From: Enoplolaimus lenunculus
Lineage: Eukaryota > Nematoda > Enoplea > Enoplida > Thoracostomopsidae
Assembly: GCA_030248215.1 (NCBI GenBank)
Contig: JASANG010003170.1
Location: forward strand, 124,001-188,000
Reading direction: 5' to 3'
DNA: 64,000 nucleotides
The notes under the pieces were generated by a model. It was given only the letters and a program-made list of their open reading frames with translations. It ran no database searches and had not been told where the DNA came from. This document shows, piece by piece, positions 31,001-40,756 of this stretch. Each line of letters opens with the position of its first letter. The stretch's first letter is position 1. A program made the translations under genes and the position numbers.

Positions 31001-34000
31001 GTTATTTAGAGACGGCGTACAACCTGTGCGAATCATGGCAATGTGTGTGTACGGCATCAAAAAATTGTTTAATTTATGGTTGTTGCATGTGACAGCGACC
31101 CCAGTGTAAATAAGGAGGGGGTCGGACAAAAACGCAACGCCTGCTGCTACATTTTGTACCATGCAGCATCGCAAAGAGTTGCAAACTCTTGTATCATGTA
31201 CTCTTAATTTAAGTGATGCTATAGAATTATGTAATGTTAAAAATCAAAATATACGCAAGGTTGACAAAATGATTAACGACTTGAAATAGCGGTGTTGAGT
31301 TGAGGTTTCGGCGAAACAGGAGTCCGGCTCGTGAACTCATTGCATGATATAAAAGGTTTGCAAACGAACAGAACCGATGCTAAATATGGCTAACGAAAAA
31401 ATAAGCTAAGAACTTGTCAGAAAATGATTAAAAGGGTAAATTGAACGTTTATAAGTTTGTTTGACTCAGGTACGCAGGCTGACGGACGGCGAAATTGCCG
31501 ATGTGTGTGGTAGAAAATTAATGTTTTTTAAAAACACGCCATTAGCTATTAATTTTAAAGCTTATCCGCTAAATTTAGCAACCGCTTAATGGTGACAAGC
31601 ATACTTTTAATATTGCAGTTGCATTTATGCAACTGTGATGTGCAGTTTTTGCAATTTTCTTTAATGGTATTTGTTGCACTTAAACGGTAGTATGATTTGA
31701 AATTCGTTTTTTTCAAAATTAAAGCTAACTTTGATAACTTTGCTTTTTAAATAGATATTTAGCTAGCAAAGTCTGATGGTACAAATGTAAACTTTTTAAC
31801 ACGACAGAGTTAATGGTGGGACATGCAGCCCTGAACTACCGGATACCCCTTTGATGTTCAGTAGCAAACGTGGTTGCAATATTGGCTAAAATTTTTACGT
31901 GCGGTACGGGCATTGATTTTGTAATGTTAGACTAAAAGTTAAATGTTTTTAAAGGATAGCACAGTATATAACTGTCGATACTAAGTTTTTAGATTTTGTT
32001 TCAATTGTGATGCGAACATTGTGAAATGACAAATTAACTTTAATCTACATGATTAAAGCTGGAATGGCCATATACGTATTTTGGGCAACTTTCCAAAATT
32101 AATTTGTTTAATACAATATTTGCCTACAACAGAAACGTGATTGGTCTGTGAAAAGAAAATTTGCGCTTGCAGATTGTTGTGCATTCGCTATTTTTTGCGC
32201 ATTTGCACAAATCCGGCTGACTAGTATATATTAAAGCTGAAACGTCCTACATACGTATTTTGACGTATTTCCAACATGGAATATACTATGTGTTGTATAA
32301 TATTGTAAATGATAAGATTTATAAGATATTCATACATAATTTAATTCAAAGAATAATGATGTGTCAGAATCACATATTCGTTGAGATTACAATCACTTTG
32401 ACGGTTTATTTTGTAATGTAATTGCTAACTGGCAAGAATTTGGGCTTTAAAAAATTTTTTTGAAACAAGTGACATGTGTCAAACTATACAAAAACGAACG
32501 TTTTAAATCGTTATTCGTCATTTAAAAAATCTAATTATATACAAGGGCGTAGCCACAGGCGTTTATGGGTCAAAGTCCTGTCTGATTTTTGTTCAGCGAA
32601 ATTTTCAAACTTTTTTCAATTAGTGACACGAGAAATTTCAGTACGAAATTTGTATAAAATGTAATCTTCCGCCGTTGCGAAATCCTGGCTACGACCCTGG
32701 TTATTGTATAATCTGGTTTTTTGGTTGCCAGAGGCGGGCAAATCGGACGGCGGGTAATTTGATCTCGATGGTACGCATTCAGTGTATTATCTGGGTACTT
32801 TTTTGACTGTAAAAACAGCTGCAGACAGCTGTCAGTGGTACATGTTTGTGCCGTTTCAGTTAATGTAAATATATCGTTGTACCCTGTGTAATCAACAGGT
32901 TTGCGATAGTTTACATATGTACGGTTTGTATAAAATAAATATATAAATAAATAAATTATGATATATATAAATATATACATACATTAGACTATGCCGGAAT
33001 TTCAGTTGGGCTACTACCTGGTATATTGATCCGACATTTCCGGTTTCGAGTGTCAATAAGTTCTTGTTTAAAAATCGATATTAAACATCATTTCGTCACT
33101 TTATATATACATATATATATATGTATATATATGTATGTATATATATGTATATTTATATATATGTATATATGAAGTTCAGCTGTGGTATTATCCGTTATGT
33201 TTAACCGGTAATTTCGGTTCCGGTGTTAATATATATACTGTTAAATTAAAATTTAAACTTTGTCGGCAATTTTTTTAAACGGCTGAAAATAATATGCATC
33301 GAAATTATATTTAAACTTATCGTCAAATTTTGCACTGTATACTACTCGAGACTGGTTCTGTCGTAATCAAAAAAATATATATTTGTTGGTAAATATTTGA
33401 CTCGGAACGCTAAAAATATACAAAATGGCAACATTGATAAACAAAATTTACGATGCAATTATCATTTTGTAAGCGTTTTTACTGTTATAAAGCTATTTGT
33501 CAACAAAAAACATTAAAATAATTACTTCATTTGGTGTATTTAAAGCGGACAGGGCTGTTGAATAGACGAGTACGAGTGTTATTTGCATGGGCGTAGTCTG
33601 GAGTTCATATTGATATGGTATAACTTCGTTTAAGGATATGAACGATTGGAGTTAGAGACAAATTTGATTTTGCTGTTGACTCTTAGGGTTGTGTTATACT
33701 CCGCCGCACGCCGCCGGCTGCGCGACACCAAACAGATTTTGCGTATTTTTTTGTTAGCAAGACATAACGGCGCCCAGCGGCGTCGGGCACTGTAAAGTAT
33801 AGCGCAACCCTAAGAACGCTGAACGTGTCGTTGTGACGTGAGTTTGTGCAACCAAGTTCCACAGACCCATGGAGTTCTCCCTGGCGGTATAAAGCTTAGA
33901 CCGGTCCTGTATTTGTATATGAGCCTCCCAAGATTTTATATGTTAAGGAATTTGATCCGTTGATCTGGTACAAGCCACTGTTTACCTTAGTAGTACCTTT

Positions 34001-37000
34001 TCAGTAGCATGTATATTAGCAAGAATGCATGATACAAGAGTATGCAAATCTTGGGTTTTTTCGGCATGGTACAAAATGTTTCGCCGGGCATTCTGATGTA
34101 CACTTTCATAAACTTTAAAGCGTAACTTTAAGCCTAAATCTATGTTATGCTAATAGTTGAAATATTTCGAAAACTTGTATTGGAATGTAGCATAAGAGTT
34201 GAAAAAATATTATCAACACTCTGCATTCGAAAAACTTACATGTGAATAATCGTTTTAAGTATACTTAAGGATTTCTGTTAGGTCACAAATGCAACCGTTA
34301 CTTAATACGCGCGGCTCTGCTCAATTTTAACTGTTATCGTGTCGTTGTTGAAGCGTTGGTGTTGGCTTAAATCAGCAATTTTGTGCTGCATTTATGACTC
34401 AAATATTGAGTGCCATATGAAGCGTTCGCCCGAGAAAAAACCAAACTGCCTGCGTCGAAAGATATCTGTATTAAAATTTAGCTCTACGAGAGTAAATGGA
34501 TGTTTACGATTAAAGTTTTTAGCTTTAATAATCTCGAGGAAAAGTGTGCACGAGTGTTTTTAATAAAATTATTAGGTAATTTTTTTAAAAAGTATTTTCA
34601 GATTACGCCAAAATTTCGCGACGAAGCAAATCCAAGGTTCGGATTGTTACGCTCGAGAGAATTTTTGATGAAAGATTTGTATTCGTTTGACGTTTCGGCG
34701 AATGCCGCCAAAGGCACGTTTGACATGGTGTGTGCTGCGTATAGTCGAATTTTTGGCGCGCTTGGACTCAGTCCTATTCAGGTTAGTGCTGTTAAATGTT
34801 CTTGATTCTAATTTTAGTTTTTAGTTTTATTATTAAAATTTGGATTTTTTATTGTTTTGTTTATTGAGCGAAGCGAGACTCCGAGCGAAGCTCGGAGTTT
34901 CGCGAAGCGTTTTATGTTTTGTACTTGGGGGTCGAAAGGTGGATGTCCGTCCGTCCGTCTCTCCGTCCGAAAAGAATCTCAGGAATGGCTGAACCGATTT
35001 TGACAAACTTTTTTGTTTGAAAGCCAATTATCCTGGGCTGTTAACCTCGCATTGGGGTTTTAAAATTGCTAGCCGTTTAGTAGCTACAGTCTAATTTGCA
35101 TAATTAGTTAAGCCTAAATTAGGACTTTCCATAATATTTCACTAATTATTAGTTAGAAGCAATCTAATTTTAGCATTAAAGGGTTTTTGGGTGCGAGGAA
35201 TCTGTGTAGACTGTTTACAAACCTCCAAAACCGATAATTGAGCAGTTAGCTAATAGATAATTTGCATATTAGTATAGGTTATAAGCCTAAATTAGGACTG
35301 TTTACAATATTTCACTAATTATTAAGGTTAAAAGCAATATAATTTCAGCACTAAGGGGTTTTAGGTGCATGAAATTTGAATAAATAGTTTACAAACATCC
35401 AAAACCGATAATTGAATAGTTAGCTAATAACTAATGTGCATATTAGCTTAATTAACAAGGCAAAACTATGACTTTTTAAATTATTTCAATAATTTTTAGG
35501 GTTCACTGAAGGTTTTTGGGTGCGAGGAATCTGAATAAATTGTTTACAAACCTCCAACACCGATAATTGAATCGTTAGCTCATAGTTAATTTGCATATTA
35601 GCTTAATTGACAAGACAAAATTAGGACTTTTTAAATTATTCCAAAAATTATTGGGTGGCTGAAGGGTTTTTGGGTGCGAGGAATCTGAGGAAATTGCTTA
35701 CAAACCTCCAAAACCGATAAATGAATAGTTAGCTAATAACTAATTTGCATATTACCTTAATTGCTTACGTGTGTTCGAGCTTCGCTCAAGAAATGTAGTC
35801 CCACTACGACTGGTTTATATTTTATTGGATACTTGTTTACTTGCCGTCACACTAATGTTAATTTGATATAAACGAAAAACTTTCCAAACACACTGCTTAT
35901 TATTGTATTTTAAACTAATTAAGCTTATGTGTATACTTGGATCTAAGCCGGAGGCTAAGATGAATGGAGCCTATTTTATCAGTCCTGCCATTTATGTCAG
36001 GGAGCTTTTGTGTAGGAAACTAAAGTTTGTTTCACAGAATTTGATTTATGTGCAAATATTTAGTACAATAATAGTATTGAGCATATTATACCGGTTAAAT
36101 CGGATTAGTTGGAAACTTTTCACTAAAAACTTCTGTGTTCTTTTAATAGTTTTACATTGGTATTTTTTTTTGCTGGGAACAGTTACTAATTAAAATTTGG
36201 AAATTAAAATTTGGAAAATTTTCTGTTTCAGGTTCACGCAGACGTTGGCGATAAAATCTGTTTTAGTTGGAAACTTTTGACTAAAAATTTCTCTGTTGTC
36301 AAAGAAATAGGTTTTTCTAGTCTTACATTGCTTTTTTGCTGCGAAAAGTTACTAATTAAAATTTGGAAATTAAAATTTAGAAATTAAAATTTGGGAAAAT
36401 TTTCTGTTTCAGGTTTACGCAAACGTTGGCGATGAAATCTGTTTTAGTTGGAAACTTGTGACTAAAAATTTCTCTGTTGTCAAAGAAATAGGCTTTTATA
36501 GTTTTACATTACTTTTTTTGCTGGTAAAAGTTACTAATTAAAATTTGGAAATTAAAACTTGGAAAATTTTCTGTTTCAGGTTCACGCAGACGTTGGCGAT
36601 ATGGGCGGCAGTGTTTCACAAGAATTTCATATCCCATGCAGTTCGGGTCAGGATAAAGTGTGGATGTGTCCGACATGTGGCGTATCGGATAGCGATGAAA
36701 TTGCCAAATCGAGTATTATGTTTTTGTTAAAATTTAATTTAAATTTTATTTTTTAAATTTGATAAGGATGATGAGGGTTGCGCTATATTCGCCGCGCGTC
36801 GTCGGACGTCGCCGCGAGCCGCTATTCTCAAATATGTGGAACACGTATCACCAGATGATGATGATAGTCGTTGTGTACTTTTGACCGAGGTTTTGGTGAG
36901 ATTTGTTGGCTGGCATATTTTTGCAATGTATAACTTTGCTCTCCGGTCGAGGGAATAGTTTCGCTTCGGCAGTTGTGACATGCCGGTTGATTATGGTAGT

Positions 37001-38465
37001 TTGTGATACGCGCAATTGAAAATACCGTTCTATGTGATAGTTTAGCAGAAACGCAGTCTAAAACTGATGCTTGCAGAGATTAGGCTGCCATCCCGTGTAG
37101 CCCTGACCTAAAAGGTTTTTGAACGGCCCATAGGGAAACATCTGTGTGCAGTGATGTAACAAAAAATGGTCAAAATTTCATTTTAGCAATATTTATGTTG
37201 ATTTTCGTATTGCTTTAAAGGTCCAATGTTAATTTTTAAGGGCGTAACAGTAGATTAAGCGTATTCCTAAGCCTAAGCCGCCTAAAGCCTAAGCGTTGCA
37301 AAAATATGTTCCTAAGCCTAAGCCGAAGTCTAAGTCTAAGTCTAAGCCTGAAGCCGAAGCCGAAGCCTAAGCAAAAAATGTAATCTAAAATCAAAACCTG
37401 CTATTTTATATACCCACCATAATCCTGGGCGGCGGCTTAAAGTAACATGGACCGTTTTAAGTGTGAACCTAATAGGCTAAACTTAATTGTGGCTGGAAAG
37501 TGTACCAGTGCTAGCATTTTAAAACTTAAATTTTCATTTTAGAATCACAAAGCGTACCGTCAGCGACGTGTCCGTACTGTGGATGCAATTTTCGCGATAG
37601 TCTTCGCACCGTAGAACTGGCACACTGTTTTGTACTCGGCGAGCGATATTCAAAGTGTTTTGATGCTTCAGTTTTCGCCACAATTGTTGAACCTGGCAAC
37701 AATGGTTCACCGCGACTACGGTATGCTCATATGGGATGCTTTGGGATTGGAATCGGACGGCTATTGGCTGCTTGCATTGACTATTTTGCAGTGTCGGTGA
37801 CTGATGACAAATCTGGCGCAATTTTGGGCTCTGGTGGATTTCGTGGGACCCTTCGTGGGCAGGTGGGAACGGAAAGTATTGGAACGGAAAAATTGCCGGA
37901 GTGTGGAATGGAAGACAATGTTCGCGATGGAAGGGTTGACAGTGGAGACCGAGGCGTGGGCAAGTTCGAAGCTGATAGTATTGGCACGTCATCTGCAGAG
38001 CGTGGGTGTATAGAAAAATTAGAATCTCGGCGAAATTATGAGGGTCGAATGCGAGAATTGCTCGAGAATGCTGGAAAACAAGTGTACCAGTTGCGATGGC
38101 CAAGAACTATTGCTCCGTTTGATGTTTGTCTCATTGGACCTAAGCGAAATAGCAATGAGGAATTGGAAGCGAAACCTATTTTAGATGATGTTCTAGAGAG
38201 TTTGGAGCAAAAACGCTGCTGTGGGGGAGGTTTGAATGATTTTACAAAATTATCGCTAAATATTTTGTTCGACGATAGAACTGACCTGACCGTGGGTAGA
38301 AGATTAGTTGAAGCTAAAGCGGCTGGGTGGCCAATAATCGTGGTTTGTAATCGGACGGCGGTGGCCGGAAATGGAGTGCCAAAATTTGAAATATTTCAGC
38401 TTGAACAAGGAAATGATAGCTTGACAGTGTCACATCGAGAATTGTTTAAATTTTTGAAATTGTAA
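19028..38465 (+). CDS. PARS2: Mitochondrial-type prolyl-tRNA synthetase, complete
   Basis: Class II synthetase charging tRNA-Pro for mitochondrial translation. Exons: 19028-19213, 20877-21014, 21312-21428, 34602-34781, 36580-36712, 37543-38465 (stop TAA), about 558 residues against 475 in human PARS2. Motifs in order: [17 protein letters not shown]-terminus, [51 protein letters not shown] (family EYCLGPTHEE), [19 protein letters not shown] with [28 protein letters not shown]...CPYC zinc-knuckle-like pairs, [14 protein letters not shown] (motif 3), and an anticodon-binding domain [14 protein letters not shown]...[14 protein letters not shown]. About 95 extra residues, Gly/Asp/Glu-rich, sit between IDYFAV and LRWP in the last exon; human PARS2 has almost none there. 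First in-frame ATG used; no upstream ATG before a stop. Exon 3 has a second copy at 27451-27567. Donors of exons 1 (gttaat) and 5 (gtatta) are weak but phases fit. Confidence 0.93.
19246..19568. mobile_element. hAT-like MITE with AGGGAACGACCGGATCC ends
   Basis: TAGGGAACGACCGGATCC and GGATCCGGTCGATCCCTA are inverted with one mismatch. The flanks GGTAAAGT and GGTAAAGA match at 7 of 8, fitting hAT target duplication. The interior is dense in GGATCCGG. It lies 33 bp after PARS2 exon 1. Confidence 0.78.
19815..19997. mobile_element. TTAGGC-core MITE family A, nearly whole
   Basis: The left end CATGTAAAGATCATGGGCGG and right end TGTTCCGCCCCTGTTCTTTA are inverted. Inside lie AAGCTTAAGCTGTAGACTAA, GGCTTAGGCTTAGGCTTAGG and the hallmark AATATGCTCATTCTTACGCT. 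A good reference copy. Confidence 0.82.
20150..20229. mobile_element. Half copy of family A MITE
   Basis: AAGTCTAAAGGTTATGCTTA, then AAAACGTTCCGCCCCTCATC and TTACATGGGCC represent one terminal arm only. The TTAGGC core and the other arm are missing. Confidence 0.55.
20568..20735. mobile_element. Small AT-rich inverted-repeat element
   Basis: AAAAGTATTTCTG (20568-20580) and CAGAAATACTTTT (20723-20735) are a perfect 13-bp inverted repeat flanking AT-rich sequence with further CTTTTC/GAAAAG pairs. A MITE is likely; only one copy was seen. Confidence 0.5.
21452..21832. mobile_element. Two adjacent family A MITEs after PARS2 exon 3
   Basis: The first (21452-21625) opens with TAGAACAGGGCCGTAACAG; the second (21621-21832) opens with GGCCCATGTATAGAACAGGG and ends TTTACATGGGCC. 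Both hold CCTAAGCCTAAGCCTAAG-type cores. Duplicates lie at 27590-27971 and, inverted, at 26990-27375. Confidence 0.75.
22096..22252. mobile_element. Short MITE with GGGCTCGTAGGC / GTAGCTGGCTACGGGC ends
   Basis: A 157-bp element containing the GGGGGGCTCAGCCCCCCC hairpin and TTTTGGGTCCCCTAGA. Copies occur in the duplicated block (about 28235-28390), inverted at 26560-26720, and independently in an Imp intron (48499-48672). The last shows that it is a dispersed element. Confidence 0.7.
22772..22990. mobile_element. TTAGGC-core MITE family A
   Basis: GGCCAATGTAAAGAACAGGG at the left and CGTTCCGCCCTTCATC...TACCTGGGCC at the right are the family ends. The core is CCTAAGCCTAAGCGTAAGCG with two AATGAACATATTCCTAAGC units. 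It is duplicated at 28911-29130. Confidence 0.78.
23645..24010. repeat. TTAGGC/TTAGGCAAATAG minisatellite (copy 1)
   Basis: Degenerate units built on TTTAGGCTTAGGTA, GGCTTAGGCAAATAG and CAGTAGGCAAATAGTTAG alternate for about 360 bp. No MITE termini bound it, so this is a free-standing telomere-like minisatellite. It is duplicated at 29785-30150. Confidence 0.8.
25196..26004. other. Unique GC-richer segment at the duplication breakpoint
   Basis: It lies between duplication copy 1 and the inverted arm. About 25440-25800 is visibly GC-richer than its surroundings, with several overlapping short open frames and no recognisable protein. From about 25840 onward it decays into family A MITE sequence (ACCTGTTCTTTACATTGGCC at the end). 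No function assigned. Confidence 0.5.
26005..27372 (-). repeat. Inverted arm of the duplicated block
   Basis: This is the reverse complement of about 27585-28945 (and so also of 21450-22805). It includes the GGGGGGCTGAGCCCCCC hairpin MITE, the CCAATTCGGAATTGGGC palindromes and two family A MITEs. It forms a roughly 1.3-kb inverted repeat around a 210-bp spacer that holds the second PARS2 exon 3. Confidence 0.88.
27451..27567 (+). pseudogene. Second copy of PARS2 exon 3, altered at the EYCLG motif
   Basis: Same length (117 nt), same phase and good splice sites (tttag and cag/gtaatg) as exon 3 at 21312-21428. A one-base gain after GAC and a one-base loss before GCC shift the frame locally, so the copy reads [14 protein letters not shown] where copy 1 reads [14 protein letters not shown]. 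The downstream 25 residues are identical. It could be a dead duplicate, an alternative exon or a sequencing artefact. Confidence 0.75.
29303..30838 (-). other. Two minus-strand open frames nested in the PARS2 intron
   Basis: Frames of 217 aa (30838-30185) and 119 aa (29662-29303) flank the TTAGGC minisatellite. The first contains [17 protein letters not shown] and [13 protein letters not shown] text with a hydrophobic [15 protein letters not shown] stretch. The second contains [19 protein letters not shown]. Neither is recognised. Equivalent frames exist in copy 1 (24341-23889 and 23524-23165), the first shortened by indels. They could be an unknown nested gene or chance open frames in a recently duplicated block. 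Confidence 0.3.
29785..30150. repeat. TTAGGC minisatellite (copy 2)
   Basis: Duplicate of 23645-24010, almost identical, with the same alternation of TTTAGGCTTAGG and GGCAAATAGCAGTAGG units. Confidence 0.8.
30913..31201. mobile_element. MITE family C (ACAAGAGTATGCAA ends)
   Basis: GCATGATACAAGAGTATGCAA-type left end (first 20 bases at 30914) and TTGCAAACTCTTGTATCATG right end are inverted. Internal landmarks are CACGCGTTGCGTTTTTC and ACATTTTGTACCATGCAG. Related copies: 24749-24985 (in duplication copy 1), 42405-42972, 54430-54795, and a fragment at 34025-34100. Confidence 0.8.
32544..32700. mobile_element. MITE with GGGCGTAGCCA / TGGCTACGACCC ends
   Basis: The terminal inverted repeats AGGGCGTAGCCA and TGGCTACGACCCTGG bound 157 bp without coding sequence. 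The ends resemble those of the 22096 and 48499 elements (GTAGCCA/TGGCTAC). Confidence 0.6.
33100..33172. repeat. (TATATG)n microsatellite
   Basis: Alternating TATATA, ATGTATATAT and GTATGTATAT tracts form a simple AT-rich repeat of about 70 bp. Confidence 0.85.
33682..33814. mobile_element. MITE with CTTAGGGTTGYGYTATA ends
   Basis: CTTAGGGTTGTGTTATA and TATAGCGCAACCCTAAG are inverted repeats with two mismatches. The core is GC-rich (CGCCGCACGCCGCCGG). Relatives: 47879-48034, parts of 6829-6960, 36773-36835 and 48775-48895. Confidence 0.75.
34862..35815. repeat. Dispersed repeat E (copy 2) with internal ~160-bp units
   Basis: It starts GAGCGAAGCGAGACTCCGAG, passes GTACTTGGGGGTCGAAAGG and CCGTCCGTCCGTC, then has about four tandem units. 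Each has TTGGGTGCGAGGAATCTG, ACAAACCTCCAAAACCGATA and TTTGCATATTAGC. It ends CGAGCTTCGCTCAAG...GTAGTCCCACTACGAC. TTTAT flanks both sides and may be a target duplication. Class not determined. Confidence 0.75.
36096..36579 (+). repeat. Tandem decoy copies of the PARS2 exon 5 acceptor
   Basis: Units of about 170-180 bp repeat the end of intron 4 plus the first bases of exon 5. Decoy acceptors CTGTTTCAG lie at 36223-36231 and 36404-36412, each followed by GTTCACGCAGACGTTGGCGA or a near copy. The true acceptor ends at 36579. After the shared start, decoys run into CTGTTTTAGTTGGAAACTT intron-type sequence, not into exon 5. Confidence 0.88.
36773..36835. repeat. Fragment of AGGGTTGCGCTATA element in PARS2 intron 5
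   Basis: GAGGGTTGCGCTATATTCGC and the CGCGCGTCGTCGGACGTCGC core match one half of the 33682-33814 element. Confidence 0.5.
37220..37453. mobile_element. TTAGGC-core MITE family B
   Basis: The ends are GGTCCAATGTTAATTTTTAA and CTTAAAGTAACATGGACC. The core begins GGCGTAACAGTAGATTAAGC and runs through many CCTAAGCCTAAGCC and AAGTCTAAGTCTAAG units. It lies 90 bp before PARS2 exon 6. Confidence 0.8.
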
Positions 38466-38695
38466 ATTGAAGCTGTGAATGCTTACATGAGTCGGCAAAG
38501 AGCAAACTCGGCTCAGTTCAGCGTTAAAAGGGGGAAGAGGTGTGCAAGAGCAGTGTTCTTTGTCTCGAAACAGAACATTTCCACCGAGATCAAGTCTTTT
38601 TGCGTCCGGCAGCAAAATGCCTAATTTAATACATATTTCCTAGCGTCGTTTTAGAGTTTAAAAACTTTAAATCTCAAAGATTGTTTCAAACACTT

Positions 38696-38861
38696 GGCCC
38701 ATGTAAAGATCTGTTGGGCTGCAATAGGGTAAGCTTAAGCTTTAGACAAATTTTTTTGCTTGGCTTAGGCTTAGGAATATGCTCATTCTTAAGTTTAGGC
38801 TTAGGCTTAGGCTTAGGAATATGGTTATAGTACTGTTCCGACACTGTTCGTTACATTGGCC
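38696..38861. mobile_element. TTAGGC-core MITE family A, both ends present
   Basis: GGCCCATGTAAAGATC and GTTCGTTACATTGGCC are the ends. The core has AAGCTTAAGCTTTAGACAAA, GGCTTAGGCTTAGGAATATG and four uninterrupted TTAGGC units. Confidence 0.82.
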
Positions 38862-39021
38862 GAAACTTTTTGTTCCCGAAAATTTAGCACACCGAACCAG
38901 ACCCTGGATATGTCACTGTGTGTTTGTTTTTTTGTAATTAAAATTATGTAAACTGTTGTTTTAATATACGTTGAGCTGCTATTTAACTTTATGATTGTGT
39001 TTTTCAAGCGCGTAATCGTTC

Positions 39022-39202
39022 GGGCTCATGATACTTTTAGGGCTGTAACTGTAGATTATGTATGTTTCTAAGCGTAAGCCTAAATGTTGAAAACAGTGTA
39101 AACTTGAGCTTAAATCTATGCAAAAAGTATAGTCTAAAATGTACGAGTAGCGTTTTGCAGTTCCACCAGAAATGGGGATGTGTCCTAAAGGTAACATGGG
39201 TC
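39022..39202. mobile_element. TTAGGC-core MITE family B (diverged)
   Basis: GGGCTCATGATACTTTTAGG at the left and TCCTAAAGGTAACATGGGTC at the right are degraded family B ends. The core retains CTAAGCGTAAGCCTAA and the CCACCAGAAA landmark. Confidence 0.65.
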
Positions 39203-39225
39203 GCAGTTCGTATGATGCCATAAAC

Positions 39226-39483
39226 TACTCTGTAAATTTGAGTGAGTTGATTTTAATTCAGAATGAGTTAAATCAATCAATCTGAGTTAGGACATTTAGA
39301 ACTCGAGAATTTTGAGTCCATTCTATTCATTCTGAGTTAATTATTCAACTCATCCTGAGTCAACTCAACTCAGAGTAAGAATCAACTAAATTAAGAGTGA
39401 GTTAATTATTCACAGATATTAATTCAGATATAACTAATTCGCCAGCTGAATTAATTGATCAGTTCATTGGAATTTACAGTGTA
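39226..39483. mobile_element. Tc1/mariner-like MITE with TACWCTGTAAATT ends
   Basis: TACTCTGTAAATT and AATTTACAGTGTA are inverted with one mismatch. The interior is made of GAGTTAATTNATTCA-like inverted units (GAGTGAGTTGA, CAACTCA). Confidence 0.65.
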
Positions 39484-39534
39484 TTATGCGTTGCGGATTA
39501 CATTTTAGTATCTCGTACTTGGATTGCATGAAAT

Positions 39535-39711
39535 GCCAATGTTAGGGGCGTAACAGTAGATTAACCGTATTCCTAAGCCTAAGCCTAAGCGTTGCAAAAA
39601 TGTGTCCTACACCTAAGCCTAAAGCCTAAGCAAACTAATGTATAATGTAGAATCAAAACCCAGATTTTTATAGACTCACCAGAAACCTGAACGCCACTTA
39701 AAGTATGTGCC
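39535..39711. mobile_element. TTAGGC-core MITE family B
   Basis: Left GCCAATGTTAGGGGCGTAAC, core CCTAAGCCTAAGCCTAAGCG and GCAAAAATG, landmark CACCAGAAACCTG, right ACGCCACTTAAAG. The order is the same as in the copies at 45651 and 61669. Confidence 0.75.
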
Positions 39712-40173
39712 GCACGAAGAATTAATTTTTAACGCCAATTTTTGTATATTTTTGTTCTTCGTGAGAACATGAAAATTTAGCATTTAACAGCTTTTTCTAT
39801 TTTCGGAACGTGATTTTTAAAATTTCAAATGACTGGCTTTTCAACTGTAATAAATGATTGTGGCGTTCCCGTGGTTTTTATGGTTTAGTAGCAACGTTTT
39901 TCAAAAAGTTTTATTGGCTGGCACCCGTCTTAGTAGATCGCTATTAACCAATCAAAAGTCAAAGTAAGGCGATACCGTATAAAGAGCATAGAAAAGTTTC
40001 GAATTATATTGAAAATACTGATTTAGAAGTGGCAAAGGCTCCTTGTTTGTTTCCCCCACATAAAGCCCAAACGTTTATAGAGTAGTGTGGTAAGGACAGT
40101 GGGCACGTTTTACTTTCCAATCAAGGGTTGCTGTGCTTCCTGATCCCTCGCAATTTCAAGGCATCCGCTACAG

Positions 40174-40341
40174 GGCCCATGTAAGAATAGAGAAACCTTA
40201 AGCTTTTGACTAATTTTTTGCTTAGCTTGGGCTTAGGCTTAGGCTTAGGAATATGCTCATTCTTACGCTTAGGTTTACGCTTAAGCTTAGGCTTGGGAAT
40301 ATGCTTATAATAGTGTTGTGCCCCTGTTCTTTACATTGGCC
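40174..40341. mobile_element. TTAGGC-core MITE family A
   Basis: GGCCCATGTAAGAATAG and GCCCCTGTTCTTTACATTGG ends. Core GGCTTAGGCTTAGGAATATG with CTCATTCTTACGCTTAGG. Confidence 0.78.
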
Positions 40342-40756
40342 CTATACAGTATGGAAGGATGTCGCTCCCAAACGTCCACACTATAGCAACTCATTAGAAC
40401 AGACAAATTTTTTAATGAAGTAATGTTGATACAGTGATTTTGACGCTGTGGACTCTTGTATGAGACCCGCTTGGTTCGTGGATTTGAGAAGCCACAATCC
40501 TCATTTTGGTTAGGGTCGTTTGATATTGCAAGGTCCAACTGAGAGGTGGGTTCCTTTCTGATTGGAAAGTAAAAAATTTTTCATAATAAAAATAGTCAAT
40601 ATCGTAGGGGTAAAACAAGTATATATACTACCAGGTCGAATTTTTGAAAACCCGCTTTTATTAAGTTGTACTTAGGCGCAAAGCTACATTTGTTTCAATG
40701 ATAGTTGTTACATTTTACAGATTACTTTTTAGTTGTTATATTTAAACTTTAGCTTG

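Larger units (their letters stand above)
27373..31445. repeat. Segmental duplication, copy 2
   Basis: Direct repeat of 21215-25195. Identity is high to about 30690. After that copy 2 carries extra single bases relative to copy 1 at many sites, while the order of all landmarks is kept up to AAAATGATTAAAAGGGTAA. Confidence 0.92.
31446..34601. other. PARS2 intron 3, distal part
   Basis: No coding sequence is seen. It contains a GGGCGTAGCCA element (32544-32700), an AT/GT microsatellite (33100-33172), an AGGGTTG element (33682-33814) and a family C fragment (34025-34100). The stretch 31446-32470 is AT-rich with a weak internal repeat (AAAGCTG...CATATACGTATTTTG) and is otherwise featureless. Confidence 0.55.

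Noticed and set aside
37534-38103. 189-codon minus-strand frame
   Set aside because: It is the antisense shadow of PARS2 exon 6, whose plus frame matches the synthetase family.
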